Below are positions 15,566-25,157 of a DNA stretch of 64,000 nt, piece after piece; position 1 is the first letter of the stretch; each line of letters begins with the position of its first letter. Source of the stretch: VRUE01 sp963737575 (lineage in GTDB: Bacteria > Actinomycetota > Thermoleophilia > Solirubrobacterales > 70-9); contig CAVTTJ010000005.1 in assembly GCA_963737575.1 (NCBI GenBank), positions 818,275-882,274 on the forward strand, written 5' to 3'. Below the pieces are notes generated by a model that was given only the letters and a program-made list of their open reading frames with translations, searched no databases and was not told the origin of the DNA. Position numbers and translations under genes: made by a program.

Positions 15566-18500
15566 ATGCTTCAGACCGAGCCGGAGACCCCGAATGACCC
15601 CGCCGGCGGCTCCGACGCCGCCCCGACCGAGGTCGGCGCCGACCGCACCGAGCGGCTGCTGGCCGAGCTCAATGGGCCGCAGCGCGAGGCCGTCCTACAT
15701 GGCGAGGGGCCGCTGCTGGTCGTCGCCGGAGCCGGGTCCGGCAAGACCCGGGTCCTGACCCGCCGGATCGCCTACCTGCTCGCGACCGGCGCCGCCCGGC
15801 CGGGCGAGATCCTCGCCATCACATTCACCAACAAAGCGGCCTCGGAGATGCGCGAGCGCGTCACCGAGCTGGTCGGGCGCTCGACCCGGGCGATGTGGGT
15901 GATGACCTTCCACTCGGCCTGCGCGCGGATGCTCCGCGCCGACGCCGAGCGCCTCGGCTACTCGCGGAGCTTCACGATCTACGACGAGTCTGACTCGCTG
16001 CGGATGCTGAAACGGTGCACCGAGGAGCTCGGGATCGACCCCAAGCGCTACCCGCCCCGCGCGATCCGGGCCCAGATCTCCGGCGCCAAGAACCAGTTGA
16101 TCGACGTCGACACCTTCACCCAGTCGGCGCGCGACAACACCTTCGAAGAGACCGTCGCCGCGGCATACGCGCTCTACGAGAAACGGATGCTGGCGGCGAA
16201 CGCGATGGACTTCGACGACCTCCTGGTCCGCATCGTCAACGCGCTGGAGCTCTTCGAGGAGGTCCGCAACCGCTGGCGGAACACCTTCCGCCAGGTCCTC
16301 GTCGACGAGTACCAGGACACCAACCGGGCCCAGTACCGGCTCCTGCAGCTGCTCACCGCCGAGCACGGCAATTTGATGGTCGTGGGCGACGAGGATCAGT
16401 GCCTGGTCGAGGGCACCCTCGTCACGATGGGAGATGGCTCGCGGCGACCGATCGAGGAGCTGGGGGAAGGCGACGAGGTCATGTCGTGTCACGGCAGCGC
16501 TGACTTTCGCCCCGCCAGGGTGAGCGGGGTCTTCAAGGCGTGGGAGGCCGACGGGATCGAGATTGCGACCCGCGCGGGCCGACGCATTGTGAGCACCCCC
16601 GAGCACATGCATTTCGCCGGATACCGGCTCGGGACGACCCCCCAGATGCACCTCGCCTATTTGATGTGGAAGCGGGGGGTCGGCTTCCGGGTCGGGACCT
16701 CGCGTGTACACCCAGCGCGGGAAAGGGCAGGTTGGCATCCGCCAGCGATGTCTGCACGAGCATGCCGACGCGGTCTGGGTGATCTCGGCGCACGCCACCG
16801 ATGCAGAGGCGCGGGCAGCGGAGGTGACGCTCTCGCTTCGCTATGGGCTGCCGATGATTCCGTTCAAGCGCCGAAAATCGGCAACCGGGAAGAGCCTGAT
16901 CGGGAACCAGGCGTTGATCGATCGGATTTTCACGTCGCTGGACACCGATGCCGGGGGGCGCCGCCTGATCGAAGACGAGGGCCTCAGCCTGCAGCACCCG
17001 CATCACGTCGCTGCGACTTCGGACGGGCGGCGCAGGGTCCTGAGGGTGACTCTTTGCGCGGAGCGTCGCGGAGAAAGGGCGATGCATCGAATTGCGCTCG
17101 TGGGTCGTGATTCCGAGGGTCGGCAGGCACTTGAGGTAATTGGGCTGAAGACCCGCGAGGCGAAGCCGAACTCGAGCTCGTGGCGATTCGAGACGGTCGT
17201 CAAGGACTTCGGCGAGGCGGTCCGCATGGCCGGGGACATAAAGTCGGCGCTGGACGTCGACGTCCAATTTCTGGGCCGCATGGGGGAGAAGCAGAGCGGC
17301 AGAATCATCGGAAACTCCCTGCCCTGCATCCCAGCGGCCTCGGTTCGCCCAGGGATGACGATGTTCTCCGAAGACGGCGGCTACGACGCCGTCGAGTCGG
17401 TCGAGCGGATCGAGTTGGATAGACCCGTCTACGACATCAATGTCGACGGAACGCACAATTTCGTCGCAAACGGGCTGGTGACGCACAACTCGGTCTACGG
17501 GTTCAGGCACGCCGACATTCGCAACATCCTCGACTTCGAGCGCGACTTCCCCGAGGCCGAGGTCGTCAAGCTCGAGCAGAACTACCGCTCGACGCAGACG
17601 ATCCTCTCCGCCGCCAACGCGGTCGTCGACCGCAACCGCCAGCGCCGGCCGAAGCACCTCTGGACCGACCTCGAGGGAGGCGAGCCGGTGCGGCTCTCCG
17701 AGCTCTCCGACGAGCACGAGGAGGCGCGCTGGGTCGCCGGCGAGATCGAGCGGCTCGGCGAGGAGGACGGGGTGAGGCGGGAGGACGTCGCCGTCTTCTA
17801 CCGGACCAACGCGATGAGCCGGGTCCTCGAGGACACGCTCGTCCGCTTCGAGCTTCCCTACCAGGTGATCGGCGGGACCAAGTTCTACGAGCGGGCCGAG
17901 ATCAAGGACGCGGTCGCCTACCTGAGCCTCCTGGTCAACCCCTCCGACCAGGTCTCCTTCGGGCGGGTGGTCAACTCCCCCCGGCGCGGGATCGGGAAAA
18001 CGAGCCAGGGCCGGCTCGCATCGCACGCGAACACGACCGGGCAGCCGATCTGGGAGGTCGCCGGGGCGGTCGAGGAGGTCCCGGGGATGGGAGCGGCGGC
18101 GATCAGGGCGATCGCCCGCTTCCACGAGACGATGGAGGGCCTCCGCGGTCGTGCCGATGAAAGCCCGGTCGCCGAGCTGCTCGAGGCGACCCTGCGCGAG
18201 ACCGGCTACCTCGACGCCCTCGCCGCCGAGCGCACGGTCGAGGCCGAAGGACGGGCCGAGAATCTCGAGGAGCTGGTCGGGGTGGCGGCGGAGTTCGACG
18301 CCAACCGCGCGCTCGAGGGCGAGGGCGACCTCTCACCGCTGGAGGAGTTCCTCCAGCAGATCTCCCTCTACACCGAGCAGGACGGGCTGCGGGACGAGTC
18401 GGTGATCACCCTGATGACCCTCCACAACGCGAAGGGTCTCGAGTACGACACGGTCTTCATCGTCGGCTGCGAGGACGGCGCCTTCCCCCACATGCGGGCG

Positions 18501-18917
18501 CTCGAAGAGGGCGGGGAGGAAGAGGAGCGCCGCCTCTGCTACGTCGGGATCACCCGCGCCAGGCGCCGCCTGTACATGACATGGACCCGCGAACGGCGCC
18601 TGTTCGGGCGGGCCGAGCGCAACTTGCCGTCACGGTTCGTCGACGAGCTGCCGGCTGAGCTGACCGAGCGCCACTCGAGTGCCGTGGGAGCCGGCGGCCT
18701 CGGCTTCGGCGGCGGGGTGGGCGGGCCGTCGGCCCCGGCGCCGATCGACCCGGGCCCGACGCTCGAGCTGCGGACCGGCGATGACGTAGTGCATGCGTCG
18801 TTCGGCGAGGGCGTCGTCACCGGCGTCGAGGCGGGCGGCGTGGTCATCGTCCGCTTCGCCGAGGACGGCACCGAGCGCAAGCTGATGGCCGACTACGCGC
18901 CGATCCGAAAGCGGTAG
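15566..18917 (+). CDS. pcrA: UvrD/PcrA-type DNA helicase, split by an intein with a frameshift
   Basis: This superfamily 1A helicase acts in nucleotide excision repair and removal of blocks to replication. N-terminal half: Walker A in VVAGAGSGKTRVLTRRIAYL, TFTNKAASEMRERV, and the Walker B region VLVDEYQDTNRAQYRLLQLL, ending VVGDEDQ. The C-terminal half resumes SVYGFRHADIRNILDFE and has LEQNYRST, the TLHNAKGLEY motif and RRLCYVGITRARRRLYMTWT. Joining at DQ|SVYGF gives an ordinary helicase of about 750 residues. Between them is an in-gene intein (16400-17489) whose own frame is broken near 16705, so the gene cannot be read through as given. The C-terminal 60 residues carry a Gly-rich linker and a small beta domain. 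Whether the gene is uvrD or pcrA in name is a convention. Confidence 0.85.
16400..17489 (+). other. Intein in the UvrD/PcrA helicase
   Basis: The insert starts CLVEGTLVTMGDGSRRPIEE (Cys1, Hint block A) and contains IVSTPEHMHFAG (block B). It ends YDINVDGTHNFVANGLVTHN (blocks F and G) followed by host Ser. It lies exactly in the conserved helicase motif GDEDQ/S. Length is about 363 codons. The central part (GKGQVGIRQRCLHEHADAVW, EARAAEVTLSLRYGLPMIPF) lacks clear LAGLIDADG dodecapeptides and faintly resembles a GIY-YIG-like nuclease; this is tentative. Frame changes from 2 to 0 near 16702-16708 (one extra or two missing bases). Confidence 0.9.
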
Positions 18918-18922
18918 CGGCG

Positions 18923-19771
18923 GTGGCGGCGGAGATCATCGACGGCAAGGCTGTCGCCGCCGCGGTGCGCGCGCGGGTCGCGGATGAGGTGAGGGCGTTC
19001 GAGTCCGAGCACGGCAGGGCGCCGGCGCTGGCGACCGTCCTCGTCGGCGAGGACCCCGCATCCGAGGTCTACATCCGCAACAAGCGGCGCGCCTGCGAGG
19101 AGGTCGGAATCGACTCGATCCATCACGGGTTGCCGGCGGATACCGGCGAGGAGGAGCTGCTCGACCTGGTCGTCGGCCTCGGCCTCGACGATGCGGTCGA
19201 CGGGATCCTCGTCCAGCTCCCGGTTCCCGACCAGATCGACCCCGATCGCGTCGTCGCAACGATCGATCCCGGCAAGGACGTCGACGGCCTGACCCCGGTC
19301 AACGCAGGCCTCCTCGCCCACGGAACTCCCGGGCTGACGCCCTGCACGCCGGCCGGTGTGATGGAGCTTCTTCACACGCAGGGCGTCGACCTCGAAGGAG
19401 CCGAGGCGGTGGTCGTCGGCCGCTCGAAGCTCGTCGGCGTGCCGATCGCGCGCCTGCTCCTGGCCGCGAACGCGACGGTCACGATCTGCCACTCGCGGAC
19501 GCGGGACCTTCCGGCCGTTTGCAGGCGCGCGGACGTCCTGGTCGCCGCGGTCGGGGTGCCGCGGCTGCTCGGCGCCGACGCGATCAAGCCCGGCGCGGTC
19601 GTCATCGACGTCGGGATGAACCGGACCGAGGACGGGCTCAGCGGCGACGTCGACTTCGAGGCTGCGGCGGAGGTGGCCGCGGCGATAACGCCGGTGCCCG
19701 GTGGCGTCGGGCCGATGACGATCGCGATGCTGCTCGTCAACACCGTCGCTGCCGCCCGGGCCCGGGTGTAG
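18923..19771 (+). CDS. folD: Methylenetetrahydrofolate dehydrogenase/cyclohydrolase
   Basis: The bifunctional enzyme interconverts methylene-, methenyl- and formyl-tetrahydrofolate with NADP. It has 282 residues from GTG, the usual length. YIRNKRRACEEVGI holds the catalytic Tyr and Lys, DGILVQLPVPDQID the substrate loop, and VVGRSKLVGVPIARLLL the dinucleotide site; TPVPGGVGPMTIAMLLVNTV is the C-terminal signature. It starts only five bases after the helicase stop. Confidence 0.92.
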   Translation: MAAEIIDGKAVAAAVRARVADEVRAFESEHGRAPALATVLVGEDPASEVYIRNKRRACEEVGIDSIHHGLPADTGEEELLDLVVGLGLDDAVDGILVQLPVPDQIDPDRVVATIDPGKDVDGLTPVNAGLLAHGTPGLTPCTPAGVMELLHTQGVDLEGAEAVVVGRSKLVGVPIARLLLAANATVTICHSRTRDLPAVCRRADVLVAAVGVPRLLGADAIKPGAVVIDVGMNRTEDGLSGDVDFEAAAEVAAAITPVPGGVGPMTIAMLLVNTVAAARARV

Positions 19772-19809
19772 GGTCCGCCCGTCCCCGAATTTCAGGAGGG
19801 AGTGAGCTG

Positions 19810-20547
19810 ATGGAACTCGACAGGCTGAGCACGGGGGAGAAGATCTCGGCGGTCTCCGCGATCCTCCTCTTCATCCTGATGTTCTTCGAATGGTTCGGCG
19901 CCAAGGTCTCGAGCGTCCAGGGCTTCTCGGGCACGATCGAAGGCGCCGGCGGCAGCGCCTGGGACGCGCTCGACGTGATCCCGATCTTCCTGCTGGCGGC
20001 GATCGTCGTCGCGATCGCGGTGGCCGTGATCCGCCTCACCGAGGCCGATATCGAGCCGCCCTTCTCACTCAACACCCTCGTCGCCGTCCTCGGCGGCCTC
20101 GCTTTCCTGCTGATCCTCTACCGGATCATCGATCCGCCCGGCGGCGCCGACTTCGGCGGCGTCTCGGTCGACATCACGCTCAAGTTCTGGATCTTCGTCA
20201 GCCTCGCCGCCGCGGCGGGAATCGCCTACGGCGGCTACACGGCGATGCGCGAGGAAGGGACCTCGTTCGGCGACGCAGCGGACCGCCTCTCCGGTGGGGG
20301 CGGCGGCGGCGGCGCGCCGGGCGGGGGAGGGGGCCATCAGCCACCGCCCCCGCCGCCCGCGGGTCAGGTTCCCGGACAGCAGCCGCCACCCGCACTGCCG
20401 GAGCAGCCGGGCCAGCAACCGCCACCGCCGCCGGCGCCACCGCCCCAACAGCAGCCGCCTCCGCCGCCGGCGCCGGAACAACCCCAGTACCCGCCGCAGC
20501 AGCCGCCTCCCCCACCTCCCCAGGGGCAGCAGCCGCCACCCCAATAG
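19810..20547 (+). CDS. Four-span membrane protein with Pro/Gln-rich tail
   Basis: The ATG lies nine bases after AGGAGGG. The 245-residue protein has four predicted transmembrane helices (for example SAVSAILLFILMFFEWFG, VIPIFLLAAIVVAIAVAVI, LVAVLGGLAFLLILYRII), then a Gly-rich hinge near residue 165. The last 75 residues are almost only Pro, Gln and Ala. The tail is predicted to be disordered, and by topology probably cytoplasmic. Such tails occur in actinobacterial membrane proteins of unknown role. It converges on the GMC oxidoreductase gene. Confidence 0.65.
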   Translation: MELDRLSTGEKISAVSAILLFILMFFEWFGAKVSSVQGFSGTIEGAGGSAWDALDVIPIFLLAAIVVAIAVAVIRLTEADIEPPFSLNTLVAVLGGLAFLLILYRIIDPPGGADFGGVSVDITLKFWIFVSLAAAAGIAYGGYTAMREEGTSFGDAADRLSGGGGGGGAPGGGGGHQPPPPPPAGQVPGQQPPPALPEQPGQQPPPPPAPPPQQQPPPPPAPEQPQYPPQQPPPPPPQGQQPPPQ

Positions 20548-20570
20548 GGAGCCGGCGGAAGGACGCCGTC

Positions 20571-22406
20571 CTACGCGGCCACGATCCCGCCGGCGACGCG
20601 CTTGGAGAGGGCGATGATGGTCATCATCGGGTTGACGCCGACCGCGGTCGGGAACAGCGAGGCGTCGGCGACGTAGAGACCCGAGACGCCGTTGACCGAG
20701 CCGTCGGGCGCGCATACGCCCGCACCGGGGTCGGAGGAGATTCGCGCGGTCCCCATCGGGTGGAAGGCCTCGAGGCGCAGCTCGGAGGGCCGGAAGGCGG
20801 TCGCCTCGAACTCGGGCAGGTCGCCCGGGCGCAGGACCGGGACGCGGCCGATGTTCGGGTAGACCTCGGCGGCGCCGGCGGCGAAGTGGACCTCGGCGGC
20901 GCGGGCGATCCCGAACGCGACCCGCCTCGCGTCGTCGTCGCCGAGCGAGTAGGTCATCCGCAGCTCCCCGTCGCCGGCGAGGCCGACGCGTCCGGCCGAG
21001 CGGTCCGTGAGATGGACCCCGATCGACCCGATCCGGCTGTAGGCGAGGAGCGATTCCTGGTGCTCGCGCCCCGTCCCCGGCAGCCAGGGGCCGCCGAACG
21101 GGAGCGGGGTGAAGGTCGCCTCGAGCAGGACCCTCTCCGCCTCCCACTCATCGACGTAGTAGCTCTGCATCACCCCCTCCCAGCCGCGCACCTCCTCCTC
21201 GTAGCGGGCGCCGACCCAGCAGGCGGGGTGGAGGTGGAGGTTGCGCCCGACCTGGTCGCCGCCGAGGCGCGAGCGCTTCAGCAGCTCCGGGGTGCCGAGG
21301 GCCCCGCCGGCGACGATCGTCGCCAGGCGGGCGCGGACGGTGTAGGGATGGGGGCGCCCGTTTTCGGGGGCGCCGGCGACGCAGCCGACGCCGACCGCGC
21401 GGCCGTCCTCGACGAGGGCGCGGCGGACGTCGACGCCGGCGCGCAGGCGAGCTCCGGCGGCCACCGCCCGCGGCAGGTAGCTGACGTGCATCCCGCGCTT
21501 GGCGTCGATCCGGCAGCCGTACGGGCAGGAGCTGCACTGGACGCAGGACCCGGCGTTGCGGGAGATCGGGCCGCCGCTGACGCCAAGCGACTCGGCTCCC
21601 TCCATCGCCAGCTGGCCGTTGCGCCCCATCCGCTCCGGATCCAGCTGCTGCACGCGCAGGAACTCCTCGGCCTCGGCGAAGTCCGGGTCGAGGTCCGCGG
21701 CCCACGCTAGGCCGTGGGCCTCGAGCCAGTGCTGAAGTACGTGCTCCGGCGCCCGGAAGCAGGTACCGGAGTTGATCACCGTCGTCCCGCCCACCGTCCT
21801 CGCGACCGGGACCGGGATCGACGGCCGGCCCTCGGCGATGGTCAGCCCCGCGTCGCGATAGATCGACGTGATCGCCTCGAGCTGGTCGCTCGGGTAGGTG
21901 TCGCGGTTGTAGTGGGCGCCGGCCTCGAGGACGATCACGTCGAGCCCGGCCTCCGCGAGCACCGTCGCCGCGGCGGCGCCGCCGGCGCCGGAGCCGACGA
22001 TGACGACATCGCACTCCTCGCCGTCGCCGGCCGGCGCAAGGTCCCCGAGCGACCCGGCGGGCTCGGGCAGAGAGCCGTCGGCAAGCGCGCAGCCCGTCTC
22101 GATTCCGAGCGAGCGCTCGACTCCCGGGTCGACGGCGTAGCCGAGCGTCCCGAAGGTCTTCGCCATCAGCACCAGCTCATGGAAGAGGCTGAACCGCGAG
22201 TCCTCCATCCGGCTCATGAAGTCTTCGCGCGCGGGCCGGTCGAGGCGGCTGAAGCGCCAGGGGAAGGGCAGCCACTCGAAGGCGCGCAGGGCGAGCCGGA
22301 TCCGGCTCAGCATTCGCGGCGAGAGGGAGCGGACGAACTTGCCGACCCGGCCCGAGACGTCGACCTCGACCTCGGCGCCGGGCAGACCGTCGATCGCGGG
22401 GGCCAT
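20571..22406 (-). CDS. GMC-family FAD-dependent oxidoreductase
   Basis: This 611-residue flavoprotein probably oxidises an alcohol or steroid-like substrate. A helical N-terminal region (1-130) precedes the FAD site CDVVIVGSGAGGAAAATVLA. The blocks TVGGTTVINSGTCFR and NAGSCVQCSSCPYGCRIDAK follow, the latter a Cys cluster typical of one bacterial GMC branch. The C-terminal active-site region is EAFHPMGTARIS then DASLFPTAVGVNPMMTI. Codons upstream of the ATG (reading LSAAEQRTLSAICEA) look like conserved N-terminal sequence but reach a stop without a start codon, so the true start may be hidden by an indel. Confidence 0.8.
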   Translation of the reverse strand: MAPAIDGLPGAEVEVDVSGRVGKFVRSLSPRMLSRIRLALRAFEWLPFPWRFSRLDRPAREDFMSRMEDSRFSLFHELVLMAKTFGTLGYAVDPGVERSLGIETGCALADGSLPEPAGSLGDLAPAGDGEECDVVIVGSGAGGAAAATVLAEAGLDVIVLEAGAHYNRDTYPSDQLEAITSIYRDAGLTIAEGRPSIPVPVARTVGGTTVINSGTCFRAPEHVLQHWLEAHGLAWAADLDPDFAEAEEFLRVQQLDPERMGRNGQLAMEGAESLGVSGGPISRNAGSCVQCSSCPYGCRIDAKRGMHVSYLPRAVAAGARLRAGVDVRRALVEDGRAVGVGCVAGAPENGRPHPYTVRARLATIVAGGALGTPELLKRSRLGGDQVGRNLHLHPACWVGARYEEEVRGWEGVMQSYYVDEWEAERVLLEATFTPLPFGGPWLPGTGREHQESLLAYSRIGSIGVHLTDRSAGRVGLAGDGELRMTYSLGDDDARRVAFGIARAAEVHFAAGAAEVYPNIGRVPVLRPGDLPEFEATAFRPSELRLEAFHPMGTARISSDPGAGVCAPDGSVNGVSGLYVADASLFPTAVGVNPMMTIIALSKRVAGGIVAA

Positions 22407-22466
22407 CGCCTCGCAGATCGCGCTGAGGGTGCGCTGCTCGGCGGCCGAGAGCCCCGGCGCGCGCCT

Positions 22467-22910
22467 TCAGCCGGGGGCCGGCGAGCGCCCTACGCGCCCC
22501 GCAAGCGACCAGAGCCAGAGGGCGAGGAGGGCGAGGAACCCGTCGACGAGGAAGTTCAGGAGGTAGGCGAAGACGTCTTCGTCGAAGAGGAAGAAACCGA
22601 GCGAGCTGAGCGAGGAGGCCGTCTTGCCGATCGCGAGGACCATGATCAGCGGCCGGTAGCGGACGACGTCGTCCTGGGCGACGACGCAGAGGGCGGCGAT
22701 CACGACCATGTAGGCGAACCCGAGCGAGAGCCAGAGCTGCTCGGTCGTTTCCGGCGCCCGGGTGAAGCTGCCGATGTCGTCGCCGAGGTCGGAGATGACG
22801 CCGAGGACGCCGTCGGGAGCGGCGATGAAGAGGATCCCGACGACCGCAAAGCTGACGGCGAGCAGCCGTAGGTTGAGGACGACGAAGCGCTCCGCTCTCT
22901 CTCCCCGCAT
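22467..22910 (-). CDS. Small membrane protein with four predicted spans
   Basis: The ATG at 22910 gives 147 residues (MRGERAERFVVLNLRLLAVS) with hydrophobic helices such as LAVSFAVVGILFIAAPDG, LGFAYMVVIAALCVVAQD, PLIMVLAIGKTASSLSSLGF and LVDGFLALLALWLWSLAG. The stop lies 60 bases before the GMC oxidoreductase ATG on the same strand, so both are probably one operon. No characterised family is recognised. Confidence 0.6.
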   Translation of the reverse strand: MRGERAERFVVLNLRLLAVSFAVVGILFIAAPDGVLGVISDLGDDIGSFTRAPETTEQLWLSLGFAYMVVIAALCVVAQDDVVRYRPLIMVLAIGKTASSLSSLGFFLFDEDVFAYLLNFLVDGFLALLALWLWSLAGRVGRSPAPG

Positions 22911-22923
22911 CGGGCGGCACTCT

Positions 22924-22943
22924 AACTGGCTGAGCAGCCAGTT
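22924..22943. promoter_or_regulatory. Perfect 20-bp palindrome between divergent genes
   Basis: AACTGGCTG-ag-CAGCCAGTT lies 14 bases before the membrane protein start on the minus strand and 46 bases before the secreted protein start on the plus strand. Its position and symmetry suit an operator for both. No regulator gene is adjacent. Confidence 0.35.
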
Positions 22944-22989
22944 GCGGCGAGGAGTTGGCGGGCGGGGGGCCCGTGTTACGGTCGCCGCG

Positions 22990-23385
22990 ATGAGACGCGC
23001 CATCCTCGACGTTGTAGCCCTCGCGATGGCCGCGGTGGTCCTGTCGGCCGTCCTCGTCCCCGCCGTCTCGGCCGGGAAGACTCACGTCTACCCGGTCAAG
23101 CTGACGATCTCGGTCGAACGCTCGGCCCACAAGATCAAAGGGACCGTCAGCTCCGAAGCGCCGGCGCAGTTCTGCGAAGAGAGCATGATCAGGCTGATGA
23201 AGGTGGAACCGGGCAAGGACAAGAAGGTGAACTCGGTCTTTCCCGGGATGTTCGGTCAGTGGGGGATGACGATCTCATCGCGGTTGAGCGGCTCCAAGGT
23301 CTACGCCGAAGTCCTCAGGTACCACCTGCCGCAGCGACCGGTGATCTGCGAGGGCGCGAAGTCGCCGATCGTCACCGCGCCCTGA
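22990..23385 (+). CDS. Secreted protein of unknown function
   Basis: This 131-residue protein has a signal peptide (MRRAILDVVALAMAAVVLSA to about AVSAG). The mature part is probably a small beta domain, with two cysteines (AQFCEES and PVICEGAK) that could form a disulphide. It contains VEPGKDKKVNSVFPG and ends near SPIVTAP. No family is recognised. It precedes gatC by 39 bases but is probably separate. Confidence 0.6.
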   Translation: MRRAILDVVALAMAAVVLSAVLVPAVSAGKTHVYPVKLTISVERSAHKIKGTVSSEAPAQFCEESMIRLMKVEPGKDKKVNSVFPGMFGQWGMTISSRLSGSKVYAEVLRYHLPQRPVICEGAKSPIVTAP

Positions 23386-23424
23386 CCCGGCACTCACCCG
23401 GGAGACGACCTTAGAATCGCAGCG

Positions 23425-23712
23425 ATGATCGATCGGGAGCAGGTACTGCACGTCGCGAGGCTGGCGCGCCTGCGCCTCTCCGACGAGGAGGTCGAGCGGA
23501 TGGCGGGGGAGCTCTCCGGGATCCTCGGCCACGTCGACCGGATCGCCGAGCTCGACCTCGACGACGTCGAGCCCACCTCGCACGTGGTCGACCTCGAGAA
23601 CGTGCTGCGCCCAGACGAGCCGCGTCCGAGCTGGCCGAGGGACGTCGTCCTCGAGCAGGCGCCCGACCCCGCCGACGGCGCCTTCCGCGTCCCCTCTCCC
23701 CAGGCCGAATAG
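23425..23712 (+). CDS. gatC: Asp/Glu-tRNA amidotransferase subunit C
   Basis: This 95-residue subunit stabilises GatA and GatB. MIDREQVLHVARLARLRLSD is the standard N-terminus, and SHVVDLENVLRPDEPRPS is the conserved C-terminal stretch. The stop overlaps the gatA GTG by one base. A complete gatCAB set follows, in the common actinobacterial order. Confidence 0.92.
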   Translation: MIDREQVLHVARLARLRLSDEEVERMAGELSGILGHVDRIAELDLDDVEPTSHVVDLENVLRPDEPRPSWPRDVVLEQAPDPADGAFRVPSPQAE

Positions 23713-25157
23713 TGAGCGCGGAGATGCTCGACCTGACGGTGGCCGAGGCCGCCGCCGCGATCGCCTCCGGCTCGCTCTCCCCCGAGGAGTACTTCGAGGC
23801 CTGGCAGCGGGCGGCGGCAGGCGACGAGCTCAACGCCTACCTCAGCCCGGTCGAGGACGGGACCGCCTATGAGGTCGCCGACGGGCCGCTGCGCGGGATC
23901 CCGGTCGCGGTCAAGGACATCTTCTGCACCGAGGGGACGCCGACAACCGCCGGCTCGCGCATCCTCGAGGGCTACCACCCTCCCTACACGGCGACCGCCG
24001 TCCGCCGCCTCGACGCCGCCGGCGCCCGCGTCCTCGGCAAGACCAACATGGACGAGTTCGCGATGGGCTCCTCGAACGAGAATTCGGCCTACGGGCCGGT
24101 CCTCAACCCCTGGGACCATGGCCGGGTCCCGGGCGGCTCCTCCGGCGGCTCGGCCGCCGTCGTGGCCGGCGGCCTCGCCCCGTGCGCGATCGGGACCGAC
24201 ACCGGCGGCTCGATCCGCCAGCCGGCGGCGCTCTGCGGGATCGTCGGCCTGAAGCCGACCTACGGCGCGATCTCCCGCTACGGGATGATCGCCTTCGCCT
24301 CCTCGCTCGACCAGTGCGGGCCGCTGACCCGCAACGTCACCGACGCCGCCCTGCTCCTCGCGGCGATGGAGGGCCGCGACAGCTGCGACTCGACCTCGGT
24401 CGGGATCGAGGGCGGGATAGCCGCCCCCGACCGCGAGGATCTGAAGGGCCTCCGCTTCGCGATCCCGGCCGAGCTCGCCGAGGACTCGATCGCGGCCGGG
24501 GTCCGCGAGGTGTTCGATGCGACCCTGGCAAGGATCGAGGGCCTCGGCGGCGAGATAGCCGAGGCGCCGCTGCCGCACGCCGAGCACGGGATCTCGGCCT
24601 ACTACGTGATCGCCCCCGCCGAGGCCTCGGCCAACCTCGCCCGCTACGACGGCGTCCGCTACGGCATCCGACACGAGGCGGACGACCTGATCGAGATGTA
24701 CGAGGAGACGCGAGCGGCGGGATTCGGCGAGGAGGTCAAGCGGCGGATCATGCTCGGCACCTACGCGCTCTCCTCGGGCTACTACGACGCCTACTACGGC
24801 CGCGCCCAGCGGGTGCGGACGAAGATCGCCGAGGACTACCGCGCGGTCTTCTCCGATTTCGACTTCGTCGTCACCCCGACCTCGCCGACGGTCGCCTTCG
24901 AGCTGGGGGAGAAGACCGACGACCCGCTGGCGATGTACATGAACGACTTCTTCACCGTGCCGATGCCGCTCGCCGGGATCCCGGCGATCTCGATCCCCGC
25001 CGGCCTCGCCGAGCCCGAGGGCGGCGGCACGCGGCTGCCGGTCGGGTTCCAGATCGCGGCGCCGGCGTTCGCCGAGCAGGGGCTGCTGGAGGCGGCGTTC
25101 GCGCTCGAGCAGGACATCGGGTTCGACGCCCGGCCGGAGGGGGACGGCGGTGCCTGA
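23712..25157 (+). CDS. gatA: Asp/Glu-tRNA amidotransferase subunit A
   Basis: The amidase subunit releases ammonia from glutamine for conversion of Glu-tRNA-Gln or Asp-tRNA-Asn. It has 481 residues. The Ser-cisSer-Lys triad is visible in GIPVAVKDIFCTEGTPT, PGGSSGGSAAVVAGG and TDTGGSIRQPAALCG. GTG at 23712 abuts gatC; an ATG four codons later (MLDLTVAEAA) is an alternative start. The gene overlaps gatB by eight bases. Confidence 0.93.
   Translation: MSAEMLDLTVAEAAAAIASGSLSPEEYFEAWQRAAAGDELNAYLSPVEDGTAYEVADGPLRGIPVAVKDIFCTEGTPTTAGSRILEGYHPPYTATAVRRLDAAGARVLGKTNMDEFAMGSSNENSAYGPVLNPWDHGRVPGGSSGGSAAVVAGGLAPCAIGTDTGGSIRQPAALCGIVGLKPTYGAISRYGMIAFASSLDQCGPLTRNVTDAALLLAAMEGRDSCDSTSVGIEGGIAAPDREDLKGLRFAIPAELAEDSIAAGVREVFDATLARIEGLGGEIAEAPLPHAEHGISAYYVIAPAEASANLARYDGVRYGIRHEADDLIEMYEETRAAGFGEEVKRRIMLGTYALSSGYYDAYYGRAQRVRTKIAEDYRAVFSDFDFVVTPTSPTVAFELGEKTDDPLAMYMNDFFTVPMPLAGIPAISIPAGLAEPEGGGTRLPVGFQIAAPAFAEQGLLEAAFALEQDIGFDARPEGDGGA

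Noticed and set aside
16533..18125. Long antisense ORF over the helicase
   Set aside because: High-GC coding bias opens the antisense frame; its composition (runs of Arg, Asp, Gly) and lack of motifs mark it as a shadow.
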